A DNA stretch of 64,000 nucleotides from Pectobacterium polonicum (GCF_005497185.1 NZ_RJTN01000016.1:1-64000); one strand, 5' to 3'; positions 49,314-61,773 are shown, counted from the first letter of the stretch. Notes: generated by a model not told the origin, from the letters alone. Numbers and translations are program-made.

Positions 49314-49402
49314 AATAAGCTCCGCGTCATTCATCGCCGTCAGCTTGCCAGTAAAGCGGCATCGCCCACAAGCAGGTGTGTCTGATTTTATTCAGGCAAA
49401 AA

Positions 49403-49425
49403 AAAACCCGGAAACCGGGTTTTTA
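49403..49425 (-). terminator. Terminator behind fabF
   Basis: CCCGG-TTT-CCGGG stem flanked by A and T runs, 16 bp after the fabF stop and about 90 bp before pabC; pabC therefore depends on read-through or a promoter of its own. Confidence 0.9.
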
Positions 49426-49440
49426 TAGACGCGATTGCAA

Positions 49441-50763
<1,323 letters not shown>

Positions 50764-51000
50764 TTACTGCTGGTTAGCCTGAATGAAATCAATGGCTGCC
50801 TGAACAGTCGTGATTTTTTCAGCTTCTTCGTCTGGAATCTCAGTATCAAATTCTTCTTCCAGAGCCATTACCAGCTCAACAGTGTCAAGAGAATCAGCGC
50901 CGAGGTCATCAACGAAAGAAGCATTGTTTACGACTTCTTCCTGCTTAACACCAAGCTGTTCAACGATGATTTTCTTAACGCGTTCTTCGATAGTGCTCAT
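50764..51000 (-). CDS. acpP: Acyl carrier protein
   Basis: 78-residue acidic protein that carries the growing acyl chain on 4'-phosphopantetheine bound to the serine in [19 protein letters not shown] (residue 37). The sequence is nearly that of E. coli ACP. It has 154 bp of upstream gap to fabG, room for its own promoter, and a terminator behind it. Confidence 0.98.
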   Translation of the reverse strand: MSTIEERVKKIIVEQLGVKQEEVVNNASFVDDLGADSLDTVELVMALEEEFDTEIPDEEAEKITTVQAAIDFIQANQQ

Positions 51001-51154
51001 ACTCTTAAATTTCCTATCAAAACTCGCTTTCGCGATGGTTTTCGTAGTGTATAAAATGTTTGAAAAGATGCAACAAAATCTCGGCTGGTCGAACCACGAT
51101 TTTGTGCTATTTTGCGGTTATCACCGCAAATAAAGCAAATAGTTTTCGAGCTTT

Positions 51155-51889
51155 TTAGATCATATACATGCCGCCATTGACATGCAATGTTTCGCCAGTA
51201 ATGTAAGCAGCTTCATCAGAGGCTAAAAATACAACAGCACTGGCGATTTCTTTAGCATCACCGAGTCGGTTAGCTGGAACCGACGCCAAAATGCCTGCTC
51301 GCTGTTCTTCTGTCAATGCCTGAGTCATATCTGTTTCGATAAAACCAGGTGCGACCACGTTGACCGTAATACCACGAGAAGCGACTTCACGCGCGAGGGA
51401 TTTGCTGAACCCAATCAGCCCCGCCTTCGCTGCCGCGTAGTTAGCTTGCCCTGCATTGCCCATCGTTCCCACAACGGAGCCGATGGTAATGATACGGCCA
51501 AAACGTTTCTTCATCATGGCACGCATCACTGCTTTAGACATACGGAATACCGACGTGAGATTGGTATCCAGAATATCGTGCCATTCATCATCTTTCATAC
51601 GCATCAATAGGTTATCACGAGTGATGCCGGCGTTATTGATAAGAATATCAATTTCCCCGAATTCTGCGCGAATTTCTGCCAATACGCTTTCTACTGATGC
51701 CGCATCAGCAACATTCAGCATATAACCTTTACCGTTTTCACCCAACCAACTACTAATGGCTTCAGCACCTTTTTCGCTGGTTGCAGTACCAATGACTTTT
51801 GCCCCGCGAGCAACCAACGTCTCGGCGATGGCACGCCCTATACCACGGCTTGCACCGGTAACCAGTGCAATTTTCCCCTCAAAACTCAT
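51155..51889 (-). CDS. fabG: 3-oxoacyl-ACP reductase
   Basis: NADPH-dependent SDR that reduces beta-ketoacyl-ACP. 244 residues: VTGASRGIGRAIAETL, NNAGITRDN, catalytic Ser in ITIGSVVGTMGN, Tyr and Lys in YAAAKAGLIGFSK. It starts 14 bp behind fabD. Confidence 0.97.
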   Translation of the reverse strand: MSFEGKIALVTGASRGIGRAIAETLVARGAKVIGTATSEKGAEAISSWLGENGKGYMLNVADAASVESVLAEIRAEFGEIDILINNAGITRDNLLMRMKDDEWHDILDTNLTSVFRMSKAVMRAMMKKRFGRIITIGSVVGTMGNAGQANYAAAKAGLIGFSKSLAREVASRGITVNVVAPGFIETDMTQALTEEQRAGILASVPANRLGDAKEIASAVVFLASDEAAYITGETLHVNGGMYMI

Positions 51890-51903
51890 TGTCTTCTCCG
51901 TTC

Positions 51904-52833
51904 TTATTTCTCAATCGCCGCTGATAGAGAAGCAGGATCGTTCACCGCAGCTGCTGTCAGGGTATCGACGATTCGTTTGGTTAAGCCAGTCAACACTTTA
52001 CCCGGCCCGACTTCTAACAGTGACTCAACCCCTTGAGAGGCCATAAATTCAACACAGTCAGTCCAGCGCACTGGGCAATGAAGCTGGCGCACCAGCGCAT
52101 CACGAATCGCTTCCGGCGTGGTTTCGATGCTGGCATCTACATTGTTTACAACTGGGATGACCGGAGAATTAAAGGTCACGGACTCGAGCGCAATAGCCAG
52201 TTTCTTCGCAGCAGGTTCCATCAACGCACAGTGTGATGGAACACTGACAGGCAACGGCAGCGCCCGCTTCGCTCCCGCCGCTTTACACGCAGCACCCGCA
52301 CGCTCAACGGCGTCTTTATTACCCGCTATCACCACCTGACCCGGCGAATTAAAGTTTACTGGTGACACCACCTGTCCCTGCGCAGACTCTTCACAGGCTT
52401 TGGCAATGGCATCGTTATCAAGGCCGATAATGGCATACATTGCGCCTGTACCTTCCGGCACCGCTTCTTGCATCAGTTTGCCACGTAATTCAACCAAACG
52501 AACAGCCTGTTGGAAATCCAGAACACCTGCACAAACCAGTGCAGAATACTCACCAAGGCTATGGCCAGACATCAACGCAGGCGTTTTTCCTCCCTGCTGC
52601 TGCCAGGCACGCCAGATAGCAACAGAGGCGGTCAGCAATGCAGGCTGAGTTTGCCAGGTTTTATTCAACTCTTCAGCCGGCCCTTGCTGGGTAAGCTGCC
52701 ACAGGTCATAACCTAACGCTTCAGAAGCCTGAGCAAACGTTTCGGTGACGATCGGGTATTCTGCTGCAAGTTCAGCCAACATCCCTACCGTCTGCGAGCC
52801 CTGACCGGGAAACACCATTGCAAATTGCGTCAT
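51904..52833 (-). CDS. fabD: Malonyl-CoA:ACP transacylase
   Basis: Moves malonyl from CoA to ACP. 309 residues: FPGQGSQTVGML at the N-terminus, nucleophile serine in GHSLGEYSALVCAG, arginine in VELRGKLMQEA and histidine in PVSVPSHCALM. It lies 17 bp behind fabH and 14 bp before fabG. Confidence 0.97.
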   Translation of the reverse strand: MTQFAMVFPGQGSQTVGMLAELAAEYPIVTETFAQASEALGYDLWQLTQQGPAEELNKTWQTQPALLTASVAIWRAWQQQGGKTPALMSGHSLGEYSALVCAGVLDFQQAVRLVELRGKLMQEAVPEGTGAMYAIIGLDNDAIAKACEESAQGQVVSPVNFNSPGQVVIAGNKDAVERAGAACKAAGAKRALPLPVSVPSHCALMEPAAKKLAIALESVTFNSPVIPVVNNVDASIETTPEAIRDALVRQLHCPVRWTDCVEFMASQGVESLLEVGPGKVLTGLTKRIVDTLTAAAVNDPASLSAAIEK

Positions 52834-52850
52834 ATCACAATCCTGTTTAA

Positions 52851-53804
52851 TTAAAAACGAACCAGCGCGGAACCCCAGGTAAACCCGCCGCCAAAGGCTT
52901 CAAGCAACACCAGTTGCCCTGGTTGAATACGCCCATCGCGCACGGCTTCATCAAGCGCTGAAGGCACGGAAGCAGCGGAGGTATTACCATGACGATCCAA
53001 CGTCACAACCACCTTGTCCATCCCCATACCCAGCTTCTTCGCCGTGGCGCTGATAATTCGCAGGTTAGCCTGATGAGGCACCAGCCAGTCTAATTCACTT
53101 TTGTCCAGTTGAGCCGCTTGCAGCGTTTCCTCAACGATATGTGCCAGTTCAGTCACTGCCACTTTAAAGACTTCATTACCCGCCATCGTCAGGTAAGCAG
53201 GCGTATCTGTATGGTTACGATCCTGATGCGGCAACGTCAGCAACTCGCCATAACGACCATCGGCATGAAGATGGGTGGAAAGAATACCCGGTTGCTCTGA
53301 CGGCGTTAACAGTACGGCACCCGCACCATCTCCGAACAGAATCAACGTCCCGCGATCTTCAGGGTCCAATGTGCGAGACAATGTATCGGAGCCGATCACC
53401 AGTGCGTATTTCACCGCGCCACTTTTAACATATTGATCGGCAACGCTCAGCGCATAGGTAAAACCTGCACACGCAGCGGCCAGATCGAAAGCAATCGTAT
53501 CCTTTATCCCTAATAATTGCTGAACCTGACAGGCTGAGCTAGGGAAAGCATGGCTTGATGATGTTGTAGCAACGATTAGAAGGCCAACCTCAGAAGGATC
53601 GACATTCGCCATTTCCAGCGCTTTCTGCGCGGCACTGTATCCCATGGTCGCAACGTTTTCATCCGGCGCAGCAATACGGCGCTCACGAATTCCAGTACGT
53701 GTGACGATCCATTCGTCCGTCGTTTCCACCATCTTTTCTAAATCAGCGTTTGTCCTGATTTCTTCAGGCAGGTAGCTGCCCGTTCCGATTATTTTTGTAT
53801 ACAT
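52851..53804 (-). CDS. fabH: Beta-ketoacyl-ACP synthase III
   Basis: Starts fatty acid synthesis by condensing acetyl-CoA with malonyl-ACP. 317 residues: catalytic cysteine in [13 protein letters not shown], histidine in [11 protein letters not shown] and asparagine in [12 protein letters not shown]; ends [15 protein letters not shown]. Only 6 bp separate it from plsX. Confidence 0.97.
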   Translation of the reverse strand: MYTKIIGTGSYLPEEIRTNADLEKMVETTDEWIVTRTGIRERRIAAPDENVATMGYSAAQKALEMANVDPSEVGLLIVATTSSSHAFPSSACQVQQLLGIKDTIAFDLAAACAGFTYALSVADQYVKSGAVKYALVIGSDTLSRTLDPEDRGTLILFGDGAGAVLLTPSEQPGILSTHLHADGRYGELLTLPHQDRNHTDTPAYLTMAGNEVFKVAVTELAHIVEETLQAAQLDKSELDWLVPHQANLRIISATAKKLGMGMDKVVVTLDRHGNTSAASVPSALDEAVRDGRIQPGQLVLLEAFGGGFTWGSALVRF

Positions 53805-53810
53805 GTACGC

Positions 53811-54857
53811 TTAGTCACTCTTGGGTAATACCGCTTCTAGACGAGCGGCAATCCGCTCGGGAAGCTGCCGCCGTACCGTCTGCATTGCCTGTTCAATAGC
53901 AACCGCAAACGCTCTCTGGTTTGCTGCACCATGGCTTTTGATTACAGTTCCCCGCAATCCTAGCAGGCATGCGCCATTATATTGATCGGGGTTCAAATGG
54001 CCGAAACGCTTTGATAAGCGTTTTTGTAACAAACGCCCCAGCCATTTCAACCACCAGGATCGCTTTTGTTTTTGCCCTGGGCCTGAAGCGGGAGATTTCA
54101 GCAGTGACAGGAACATCCTTACCACACCCTCTACCGTTTTCAATGTGACATTACCCACAAAGCCGTCACAGACCATCACATCCGTTTTCCCCGTCAGCAG
54201 ATCGTTGCCTTCCAGATAACCGATATAATTTATTGATGGTGCCTCTTTTAACTGTGCCGCTGCTTCACGGATAGTGCTCAGCCCTTTGCTTTCTTCTTCA
54301 CCGATATTCAACAACGCGACCCGAGGATTCGCCAGTCCCAGCACCTCTTCTGCCATCACTGAGCCCATCACGGCAAACTGAACCAGCATCGTGCTGTCAC
54401 AGTCAACATTCGCTCCCAGATCCAACACGACTGTTTTTCCGTGTTGCTGGTGAGGTAATACTGACACCAACGCGGGGCGCTCAATGCCTTCCAGTGGCTT
54501 AATCAAGAGCTTGGCCAGCCCCATCAGTGCACCGGTGTTGCCAGCACTCACACAGGCCTGTGCTCGACCGTCTTTAATCAACTCAAGCGCGATGCGCATT
54601 GAGGTACCACGGCTCGCGCGAATAGCTTGCGACGGCCTCGCATCACTAGCAATAACCGACTCCGCCGGAACAACTTCTAAGCGGGAAAGTAAATCAGAAT
54701 CGACTTTGGCAAGTAATGGAGTAATCGCAGCAGGATCGCCGACTAATAACAAATTGAGAGCTGGATTAGAAGCCAGTGCCTGCAATGCAGCAGGCACTGT
54801 TACGCAGGGACCAAAATCCCCGCCCATCGCATCTAACGCCAGAGTTAGGCGTGTCAA
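53811..54857 (-). CDS. plsX: Phosphate acyltransferase PlsX
   Basis: Makes acyl-phosphate from acyl-ACP for phospholipid synthesis by PlsY. 348 residues from the TTG at 54857, which gives [16 protein letters not shown] as in E. coli and has AAGG eight bases upstream; an earlier TTG (54872) would add five residues but has no RBS. Either way the start is non-ATG. Landmarks: [28 protein letters not shown] and [13 protein letters not shown]. It lies 29 bp behind rpmF. Confidence 0.94.
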   Translation of the reverse strand: MTRLTLALDAMGGDFGPCVTVPAALQALASNPALNLLLVGDPAAITPLLAKVDSDLLSRLEVVPAESVIASDARPSQAIRASRGTSMRIALELIKDGRAQACVSAGNTGALMGLAKLLIKPLEGIERPALVSVLPHQQHGKTVVLDLGANVDCDSTMLVQFAVMGSVMAEEVLGLANPRVALLNIGEEESKGLSTIREAAAQLKEAPSINYIGYLEGNDLLTGKTDVMVCDGFVGNVTLKTVEGVVRMFLSLLKSPASGPGQKQKRSWWLKWLGRLLQKRLSKRFGHLNPDQYNGACLLGLRGTVIKSHGAANQRAFAVAIEQAMQTVRRQLPERIAARLEAVLPKSD

Positions 54858-54886
54858 GGTATTGCCTTGCAAATAATTCGCAGGAA

Positions 54887-55057
54887 TTACTTAGCAATAA
54901 CCTTGCGACCGCGGTAGTAACCGTCCGCAGTGATGTGGTGACGCAGGTGAGTTTCGCCAGAAACTTTATCTACGGATACAGAAGAGGTAGTCAGCGCATC
55001 ATGTGAACGACGCATACCACGTTTGGAACGGCTAGGTTTGTTTTGTTGTACGGCCAT
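54887..55057 (-). CDS. rpmF: 50S ribosomal protein L32
   Basis: 56 residues, [20 protein letters not shown] at the start and [10 protein letters not shown] at the end, nearly identical to E. coli L32. AAGGAG stands seven bases before the ATG. It is between yceD and plsX as in all enterobacteria, tying ribosome and lipid synthesis in one operon. It is too short for many automatic ORF lists. Confidence 0.98.
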   Translation of the reverse strand: MAVQQNKPSRSKRGMRRSHDALTTSSVSVDKVSGETHLRHHITADGYYRGRKVIAK

Positions 55058-55073
55058 GGACCTTACTCCTTAA

Positions 55074-55595
55074 TTACTTACGCTTTAAACTGGCTAATAC
55101 GGCAAACGGATTCGGTTTTTCCGCCTCTGCAGGCAGTTGACCAAAAACCATGTCCGCTTCGGACACTTCACAGTGTTCAGAATCATGCACCGGGGCGATA
55201 GGCAACATCAGAATAATTTCATCTTCAATCATTGCCAGCAGATCGACTTCGCCAAATTCATCAACGCCGATCGGCTCATACGCTTCCGGTAACGCTTCGG
55301 CCTGCTCATCATTGACGACCGGGCTGAAACAGAATGTCGCATGGACTTGATGTTCAAACGGCTTTCCGCAACGTTGACACATCAGTGTGACCGTAACGTC
55401 AGCGTTACCGTCAATCACTGCCAGACGCTGATTATCAATATTGAAAGATAAAGAGGCCTGAACATCACTATCCACACTCACCACTGATTCGGCAACACGC
55501 TCTACTTGTTCAGCCGAATAGATACCGACGTAATCTAAACGCTTCTGAGCAGTGCGGACCGCATCAAGGGTTAAGGGTAATTTTACCTTTTGCAT
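55074..55595 (-). CDS. yceD: DUF177 protein YceD, 23S rRNA accumulation factor
   Basis: 173 residues of the YceD/DUF177 family, needed for normal 23S rRNA levels in plants and, by homology, in bacteria. A CxxC pair lies in [11 protein letters not shown], followed by an acidic region ([21 protein letters not shown]) and the ending [12 protein letters not shown]. It is the first gene of the rpmF-plsX-fab series, 16 bp before rpmF, and divergent from yceF. Confidence 0.94.
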   Translation of the reverse strand: MQKVKLPLTLDAVRTAQKRLDYVGIYSAEQVERVAESVVSVDSDVQASLSFNIDNQRLAVIDGNADVTVTLMCQRCGKPFEHQVHATFCFSPVVNDEQAEALPEAYEPIGVDEFGEVDLLAMIEDEIILMLPIAPVHDSEHCEVSEADMVFGQLPAEAEKPNPFAVLASLKRK

Positions 55596-55735
55596 AGGGC
55601 GCGCATATTAACGTCGTAACGACATAGAGTCAAAGAAAAAGGCAGTGATGCACCACCTTTCACCAATATTCGCTTCCAGAGCGGCGCACAGTTTAAAATG
55701 CCTTTCATCATTACGCTACGGTTTATCAAAAAATT

Positions 55736-56320
55736 ATGCAGCAGATTGTTCTCGCCTCAACCTCACCTTACCGTCGAGCCTTATTGGAAAAGCTCGCGAT
55801 CCCTTTTGTTTGCGCATCACCAGATATCGATGAAACCCCTCCCCCCGGAGAAAACGCTGTCGATCTCGTGATCCGCCTTGCTGAAAGCAAAGCACGAGTG
55901 CTGGCCGCGCACTACCCCAATCACCTGATTATCGGTTCCGATCAGGTTTGCGTCCTTGGGAACGCGATAACAGGAAAACCGCATAATAAGGGTAACGCAA
56001 CACGCCAGTTACAGCAGGCCAGCGGAAAGTGTGTTTCCTTCTTCACGGGTTTAGCGCTCTTCAATAGCGCAACCCAAGAAATACAGAGCCTCGCAGAGCC
56101 ATTTGACGTGCATTTTCGTACGCTAACGGAAGCGGAAATTGACGGTTATCTGGAGAAAGAGCAGCCGTGGAACTGCGCGGGCAGCTTTAAAAGCGAAGGA
56201 TTGGGCATTGCCCTCTTTGAGCGATTGTCGGGACGAGATCCTAATACACTCATTGGGTTACCTTTAATCGCGCTGATACAGATGTTACAAAAGGAAGGCG
56301 TGAATCCACTGGTGGTATAA
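55736..56320 (+). CDS. yceF: Maf-family nucleotide pyrophosphatase (7-methyl-GTP type)
   Basis: 194-residue house-cleaning enzyme that hydrolyses modified nucleotides; the YceF subgroup prefers 7-methyl-GTP. [17 protein letters not shown], the [11 protein letters not shown] aspartate and [17 protein letters not shown] are the Maf landmarks. It is divergent from yceD; rluC converges from the other side. Confidence 0.93.
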   Translation: MQQIVLASTSPYRRALLEKLAIPFVCASPDIDETPPPGENAVDLVIRLAESKARVLAAHYPNHLIIGSDQVCVLGNAITGKPHNKGNATRQLQQASGKCVSFFTGLALFNSATQEIQSLAEPFDVHFRTLTEAEIDGYLEKEQPWNCAGSFKSEGLGIALFERLSGRDPNTLIGLPLIALIQMLQKEGVNPLVV

Positions 56321-56378
56321 AACGAATCGGGATAGCCCAATAGAAAGCTACCCCGATAGATAAAAGCGGCGTGAATGA

Positions 56379-57335
56379 TTAGCTTTTTGTCTTGCGCAAC
56401 GCTTGTAAACAGCGCCGTAGCCCGCTATCCAATGGCGCTTCGACTCTCAGCGTTTCACCCGTGTTCGGATGTTCAAAACGTAGCGCCTGCGCATGCAGGA
56501 ATAGACGTTTTAATCCCGTGTCCTTTAGTTGTTCATCGAATTCGCGATCGCCGTAACGGTCATCAAACGCGATGGGGTGCCCAGCATACTGGGCATGTAC
56601 ACGAATTTGATGTGTACGCCCAGTAACAGGGCTCGCCCGCACCAGCGTCGCGTGTTCAAAACGTTCTTCGATTTTAAAGCGCGTTTCTGACGGTTTACCG
56701 TCGCTGTTTACCCGAACTATGCGTTCACCACTTTGCAGGATATTTTTCAGCAGTGGCGCCTGAACAACTTTGCAATGTGACTGCCATTGACCGCGAACTA
56801 GCGCCAGATAGTCCTTTTGCATCCCTTTCAGCCGCAGCTGTTCGTGCAGAGAACGCAAGGCCGAACGTTTTTTGGCGACCAGTAAAACGCCTGAAGTATC
56901 GCGATCGAGGCGATGTACCAATTCCAGAAAACGCGCTTCCGGGCGTAAAGCACGCAGCCCTTCAATCACACCGAAACTTAAGCCACTGCCGCCATGCACG
57001 GCCGTACCTGAAGGCTTGTTCAGCACCAACAGGTAGTCATCTTCATAAATAATACACTCAGCCAATGCCGCCACTTTGCCAAGACTGGCAGAAACAGGTG
57101 TTTCATCGCGTTCTGCCTGTCGCACAGGCGGAATTCGAATGACATCACCGTCGAGCAATTTATACTCCGGCTTGACCCGTTTCTTATTTATCCTTACCTC
57201 ACCTTTTCGCAAGATACGGTAAACCATGCTTTTAGGCACACCCTTTAAGTGGGTATGCAAAAAATTATCGATACGCTGCCCCGCTTCATCTGCGGAGATC
57301 GTCACAAATTGTACTGAAGGATTATCTGTTTTCAT
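56379..57335 (-). CDS. rluC: 23S rRNA pseudouridine synthase C
   Basis: Makes pseudouridine at 955, 2504 and 2580 of 23S rRNA. 318 residues: N-terminal S4 RNA-binding domain (GQRIDNFLHTHLKGVPKSMVY, then GEVRINKKRVKPEYKLLDGD) and the catalytic domain with the aspartate in VHRLDRDTSGVLLVAK. The ATG at 57335 gives MKTDNPSVQ as in E. coli; the longer frame has no conserved residues. It is divergent from rne. Confidence 0.96.
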   Translation of the reverse strand: MKTDNPSVQFVTISADEAGQRIDNFLHTHLKGVPKSMVYRILRKGEVRINKKRVKPEYKLLDGDVIRIPPVRQAERDETPVSASLGKVAALAECIIYEDDYLLVLNKPSGTAVHGGSGLSFGVIEGLRALRPEARFLELVHRLDRDTSGVLLVAKKRSALRSLHEQLRLKGMQKDYLALVRGQWQSHCKVVQAPLLKNILQSGERIVRVNSDGKPSETRFKIEERFEHATLVRASPVTGRTHQIRVHAQYAGHPIAFDDRYGDREFDEQLKDTGLKRLFLHAQALRFEHPNTGETLRVEAPLDSGLRRCLQALRKTKS

Positions 57336-57514
57336 GATGCGCGATTCTAAATAGAGCAACCCGATAGCGCCACTTCTTTTTCTGTGCTTAACTGTGTGTC
57401 TGACTTATGAAGATATTGTTGCACTTACGGATGCGTTGGGCTGTAGCACCAAACCCTGTCCGTTTTGGTGATCACAACAGAACTATCTTTATACAGACAG
57501 GCAAAGTCACCTTG

Positions 57515-57917
57515 CTATAACGGTATCAGCAGTGGAATAATGCTTTTGCGTTTCCCACGCGGATTTCCGATAGAACAAGGGGAAATTGCGAAATTATTAA
57601 ATTTGCCTGATGACGCACACACGCAGCAATGGCGTAAGACGTAATGCGAAATCAAGCAGTTAGCGGGCTGCGGATTGCAGCTTGGCCGGCAAATGGAATC
57701 AGATCTGGCGACATTATTCAGAAGCTGTTCCCTCAGTAAATGCGCTGTTTTCCATAAGCAAACACAGGCTACCGAAACATGCGTCTCTATGCAGGCGACA
57801 ACCGGGAGGTTGACGTCCCTGCGATAAGCCACGAGGCCATCGGTTCACTCCGGTCATGCGGTTCTTTTGTCCGCAGCTCTATCAATAATGCAAGTAAAAA
57901 TAACGAGTAAGTTGAAG
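57515..57917 (+). promoter_or_regulatory. rne promoter and autoregulatory 5' leader
   Basis: The 582-bp gap between rluC and rne is not empty. An extended -10 (TTGCTATAAC, around 57512-57521) would start an RNA with a leader near 390 nt. Segments around 57625-57675, such as ACGCAGCAATGGCGTAAGAC and CAGTTAGCGGGCTGCGG, are the same as I remember from the E. coli rne leader, where hairpin hp2 binds RNase E and lets the enzyme degrade its own mRNA. CACGAGGCCATCGGTTCAC near 57830 is also shared. Confidence 0.75.
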
Positions 57918-60900
57918 ATGAAAAGAATGTTAATTAACGCAACTCAGCAGGAAGAGTTGCGTGTTGCCTTGGTTGATGGTCAACGGCTGTATGATTTGGA
58001 TATTGAAAGCCCAGGTCATGAACAGAAGAAAGCAAATATCTACAAAGGTAAAATCACTCGCATCGAACCCAGTCTTGAAGCGGCTTTTGTTGATTACGGC
58101 GCTGAAAGGCACGGTTTCCTCCCTCTTAAAGAAATCGCCCGCGAATACTTCCCCAGCAACTATGCTTCCCATGGTCGTCCGAACATTAAAGACGTGTTAC
58201 GTGAAGGTCAGGAAGTTATTGTTCAGGTAGACAAAGAAGAGCGTGGCAACAAAGGTGCAGCGCTGACCACCTTTATCAGTCTGGCGGGTAGTTACCTGGT
58301 CTTAATGCCGAATAACCCTCGCGCAGGCGGTATCTCACGCCGAATCGAAGGTGACGATCGTACTGAGCTCAAAGAAGCATTGGGATCGTTACAACTGCCT
58401 GATGGCATGGGACTCATTGTTCGTACGGCTGGTGTGGGTAAATCCGCTGAAGCACTGCAATGGGATCTGGCTTTCCGTCTGAAACACTGGGACGCGATCA
58501 AAAAAGCCGCTGAAGGTCGCCAGGCACCGTTCCTGATTCATCAGGAAAGTAACGTGATCGTCCGTGCTTTCCGTGATTATCTGCGCCCAGACATTGGCGA
58601 GATTTTGATCGACAACCCCAAAATTCTCGATCTGGCGAAAGAACATATTTCTGCGCTGGGTCGCCCTGACTTCAGCAGCAAAATCAAATTGTACAGTGGT
58701 GAAATTCCGCTTTTCAGCCACTATCAGATCGAATCGCAGATTGAATCGGCTTTCCAACGTGAAGTTCGCTTGCCGTCCGGCGGTTCTATTGTTATCGATA
58801 CGACCGAAGCGCTGACTGCAATTGATATCAACTCCGCCCGCGCAACACGCGGTGGTGATATTGAAGAGACGGCATTTAATACGAACCTTGAAGCCGCAGA
58901 TGAAATTGCCCGCCAACTTCGCCTGCGTGACCTCGGTGGCCTGATCGTTATCGACTTCATCGATATGACCCCAGTTCGTCACCAACGCGAAGTTGAAAAC
59001 CGCCTACGTGATTCAGTACGCCAAGATCGTGCGCGTATTCAGATCGGTCGGATTTCCCGTTTCGGTCTGCTGGAAATGTCACGTCAGCGTCTGAGCCCTT
59101 CACTGGGCGAATCCAGCCATCACGTTTGCCCGCGCTGTAGCGGCACAGGGACAATTCGTGATAATGAATCACTTTCACTGTCGATTCTTCGCCTGATTGA
59201 AGAAGAAGCACTGAAAGAAAACACCAAAGAAGTTCACGCCATCGTTCCAGTCCAGATTGCGTCTTATTTGCTGAACGAAAAGCGTGATGCCGTCAACGCC
59301 ATTGAGAAACGTCAGGGTGGTGTGCGCGCGATCATCGTGCCACACGACGGTATGCAAACACCGCACTACTCTGTGGTTCGTGTCCGTAAAGGCGAAGAAA
59401 AACCGACGCTCAGTTATCTGTTGCCTCAGCGTTTGGAAACGGAAACGCAGCAACTGCAAGATGAACAAACGATCGAACGTAAACAGCCTGAGCAACCCGC
59501 TTTAGCAACGTTCAGTATGGCTGAAATGCCGGCAGAAACTGCACCACCGGTTGCCAAAGCAGCTCCGGTGGTAGCGAAAGCCGCAGAAGAGGCTCAGCCT
59601 GGCCTCATTAGCCGTTTCTTCGGTGCTTTAAAAAGCGTCTTTGCTTCTGAACCAGCAGCAAAAGTAGCGGATAGCGTTGACGAGAAGAAAGCCGAAGAAG
59701 AGAAGTCTACTGAAGGCCAACGCTCTGAACGTCGTAATTCACGCCGTCAGAGTAATAATCGCCGTGACCGTGGCTCTCGTGACAATCGTGACAATCGTGA
59801 CAATCGTGACAATCGTGAACAGCGTGATGATCAGCGCCGTAACAAGCGACAAAACGACGAAACGGTTGCGGAAAACCGCGTTACGGAAAATGTGGAAAAA
59901 GCGGGCTCGGAAGAACATCCGCGCCGTGAACCGCGTGCTGAACGTCAGCGTCGTCGTCAGGATGAGCGCCGCCCAGCTCAGACAGAGGAAAAAGTTCAAC
60001 CAGCAACCCCTGATTCCGATGACAATGCAGCCGATCAGGATAAACCGACTCCGGTTATGCAACGCCGTCAACGCCGTCAGTTAACGCAGAAAGTACGTGT
60101 TCAGTCTGAAGCGCAGCAGGATACGCTCTCTGATAACGCAGCACCGGTGGCGGAAGCATCCGAACTGGCTCAGTCTTACGTTAAGCCAAACAATGCTGCG
60201 ATAGACACCAACGAGAGCGATAACGAGCAAAACGATGCAAACCGTGCTAATGGCGAAAATGGCGGTATGCCACGTCGTTCGCGTCGTTCACCTCGCCACC
60301 TGCGTGTTAGCGGCCAGCGCCGCCGTCGTTATCGTGATGAGCGTTACCCGTCTCAGTCGCCAATGCAGTTGGAATTTGCTGCCGCGTCACCGGAAATGGC
60401 ATCAGGAAAAGTATGGGTTAGCTATCCTGTCGCACAACCGCAGCAGGCTGAAAACCAACAGTTGGAAGAGAACGTAGCAGCAATTGAAACACCGCTGTTA
60501 CCTGCCTTTGTCGAATCCGCAGTGACTGCACAAACTGACACAGTGGAATCCAACGCGGTTGAAAACGTCGCGATTACTGAAGCGGTAGTTCACGAAGAAG
60601 CCGCTGTCACCGCAACAGCACAATCTGCCGACGTTATCCAGGATAGCAATGTAGCGGATGTCGACCTGAACTCTGTGGATGAAAACATCGTTGTCGAACC
60701 AGTAGTTACTGAGAATACGGCTATCGATGATGTCATCGCAGCGGCTGCTGTGAGTGCGGTTGAAGAAGCAAAAGCTGTTGAGGTTGATGATACTGTTACG
60801 CTTCAGGCAGTTGAAGACACACAGACCGTTGAAACTGTCGTTGCTGAAGAAAAACTGGCAGATGATATCGCTGACGCGACTGAAACAACTGATGTGGCAG

Positions 60901-61241
60901 CGTCAGTTTCTACCCCGGCGGTTTCGGAAGTACAGGAAGTCAGCCAACCACAAAGCGTTCAGGATGAGCTGGCGATCGCTACCAGCACACCAGTGGTTGT
61001 AGAAGAATCTGCCGCGAACGTAACAAAAGCTGTGACTATCGTTGAGCTGCCTCGCTATAAGCTCCATGCGACGGCACCAATGACTAAAGCCCCAGCGCCG
61101 GCATACAACGCCGAACCTGCTCGACACAGTGATTGGGTACGCCCGACCTATCCATTCTCTGGGAAAGGCTCGGCAGGCGGCCATACCGCAGTTAACCAAT
61201 CAACTGCGCCAGCAACCAAACCTGCGCCAGTCAACGAGTAA
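57918..61241 (+). CDS. rne: Ribonuclease E
   Basis: Essential endoribonuclease for mRNA decay and rRNA/tRNA processing, scaffold of the degradosome on the inner membrane. 1107 residues. The N-terminal half has the S1 domain (about 39-119), the 5'-sensor, the DNase I-like site with aspartates in [15 protein letters not shown] and [11 protein letters not shown], and the zinc link CPRCSGTG. The C-terminal half is disordered: the membrane helix segment [15 protein letters not shown], an arginine-rich region with NRD repeats, a second basic stretch ([19 protein letters not shown]), a long acidic part, and the PNPase-binding tail ([20 protein letters not shown]). The ATG at 57918 matches E. coli. 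Confidence 0.97.
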   Translation: MKRMLINATQQEELRVALVDGQRLYDLDIESPGHEQKKANIYKGKITRIEPSLEAAFVDYGAERHGFLPLKEIAREYFPSNYASHGRPNIKDVLREGQEVIVQVDKEERGNKGAALTTFISLAGSYLVLMPNNPRAGGISRRIEGDDRTELKEALGSLQLPDGMGLIVRTAGVGKSAEALQWDLAFRLKHWDAIKKAAEGRQAPFLIHQESNVIVRAFRDYLRPDIGEILIDNPKILDLAKEHISALGRPDFSSKIKLYSGEIPLFSHYQIESQIESAFQREVRLPSGGSIVIDTTEALTAIDINSARATRGGDIEETAFNTNLEAADEIARQLRLRDLGGLIVIDFIDMTPVRHQREVENRLRDSVRQDRARIQIGRISRFGLLEMSRQRLSPSLGESSHHVCPRCSGTGTIRDNESLSLSILRLIEEEALKENTKEVHAIVPVQIASYLLNEKRDAVNAIEKRQGGVRAIIVPHDGMQTPHYSVVRVRKGEEKPTLSYLLPQRLETETQQLQDEQTIERKQPEQPALATFSMAEMPAETAPPVAKAAPVVAKAAEEAQPGLISRFFGALKSVFASEPAAKVADSVDEKKAEEEKSTEGQRSERRNSRRQSNNRRDRGSRDNRDNRDNRDNREQRDDQRRNKRQNDETVAENRVTENVEKAGSEEHPRREPRAERQRRRQDERRPAQTEEKVQPATPDSDDNAADQDKPTPVMQRRQRRQLTQKVRVQSEAQQDTLSDNAAPVAEASELAQSYVKPNNAAIDTNESDNEQNDANRANGENGGMPRRSRRSPRHLRVSGQRRRRYRDERYPSQSPMQLEFAAASPEMASGKVWVSYPVAQPQQAENQQLEENVAAIETPLLPAFVESAVTAQTDTVESNAVENVAITEAVVHEEAAVTATAQSADVIQDSNVADVDLNSVDENIVVEPVVTENTAIDDVIAAAAVSAVEEAKAVEVDDTVTLQAVEDTQTVETVVAEEKLADDIADATETTDVAASVSTPAVSEVQEVSQPQSVQDELAIATSTPVVVEESAANVTKAVTIVELPRYKLHATAPMTKAPAPAYNAEPARHSDWVRPTYPFSGKGSAGGHTAVNQSTAPATKPAPVNE
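59778..59813 (+). repeat. Tandem 9-bp repeat inside rne
   Basis: CGTGACAAT occurs four times in a row (with a fifth partial copy) and encodes RDN repeats in the arginine-rich RNA-binding region of RNase E. Being a multiple of three, copy-number changes would keep the frame. Confidence 0.9.
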
Positions 61242-61259
61242 CGCTGACGTTTATAGACA

Positions 61260-61287
61260 AAAACCCGCCAATTGGCGGGTTTTTTTA
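61260..61287. terminator. rne terminator, probably bidirectional
   Basis: AAAACCCGCC-AATT-GGCGGGTTTT plus further T; strong stem, T-run on the + strand and A-run on the other side for the convergent monooxygenase gene. Confidence 0.93.
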
Positions 61288-61301
61288 TGGGCAGCCTTTT
61301 A

Positions 61302-61589
61302 TTAGCCTAAAAAATTCAATTGCTTGATATCTACACTGTCCGTTTTGCCACTCAATTCAGCCAACAGACTTTTAAAGTGTGCGCTTTGTTCATGTGATGC
61401 CAAAGCATCCCGATCTTTCCAGCGCTCGAAGAACACAAATGAACCGGGCTTATCCACGACTTCATGCAGATCATATTGCACATTACCCGCTTCCTGTCGG
61501 CTAGGTGATACCACGCGCTTTAGCGTTGCGGTAACATCAGCAATGAACTCAGCCTTTGCCTGAATAGTGGCAACAATACGAATTTCCAT
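61302..61589 (-). CDS. Antibiotic-biosynthesis-monooxygenase (ABM) domain protein
   Basis: 95 residues forming a single dimeric ferredoxin-like ABM domain, similar to the quinol monooxygenase YgiN: MEIRIVATIQAKAEFIADV, NVQYDLHEVVDKPGSFVFFERW and HEQSAHFKSL. Such proteins act on quinols or aldehydes or are of unknown role. The start MEIRIV is preferred to the ATG two codons upstream. It converges with rne and shares its terminator. Confidence 0.85.
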   Translation of the reverse strand: MEIRIVATIQAKAEFIADVTATLKRVVSPSRQEAGNVQYDLHEVVDKPGSFVFFERWKDRDALASHEQSAHFKSLLAELSGKTDSVDIKQLNFLG

Positions 61590-61773
61590 ATACATCCCTT
61601 GTTTATCAATGAAAAGATAATGCTATCAGATGCCAATCGACGCTTAATTTCAAGCATTCATCAACAAACGGATGCATTCAAATGGCTTTACGCTTATCCT
61701 TATCCCCCGCCGTATCAGTCCCAAAACCAACCGAAAGACGCTGTTTTTCTACTGACCGCCGGAGCGCAATTCC

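Noticed and set aside
57515-57832. 105-codon minus-strand ORF in the rne leader
   Set aside because: The sequence is explained by the conserved rne 5' leader RNA; the ORF has no RBS or protein similarity.
58389-58985. 198-codon antisense ORF in rne
   Set aside because: Covers the catalytic domain of RNase E on the other strand; shadow frame.
59778-59820. Short tandem repeats as a possible CRISPR
   Set aside because: The units are 9 bp without spacers and are coding repeats in rne.
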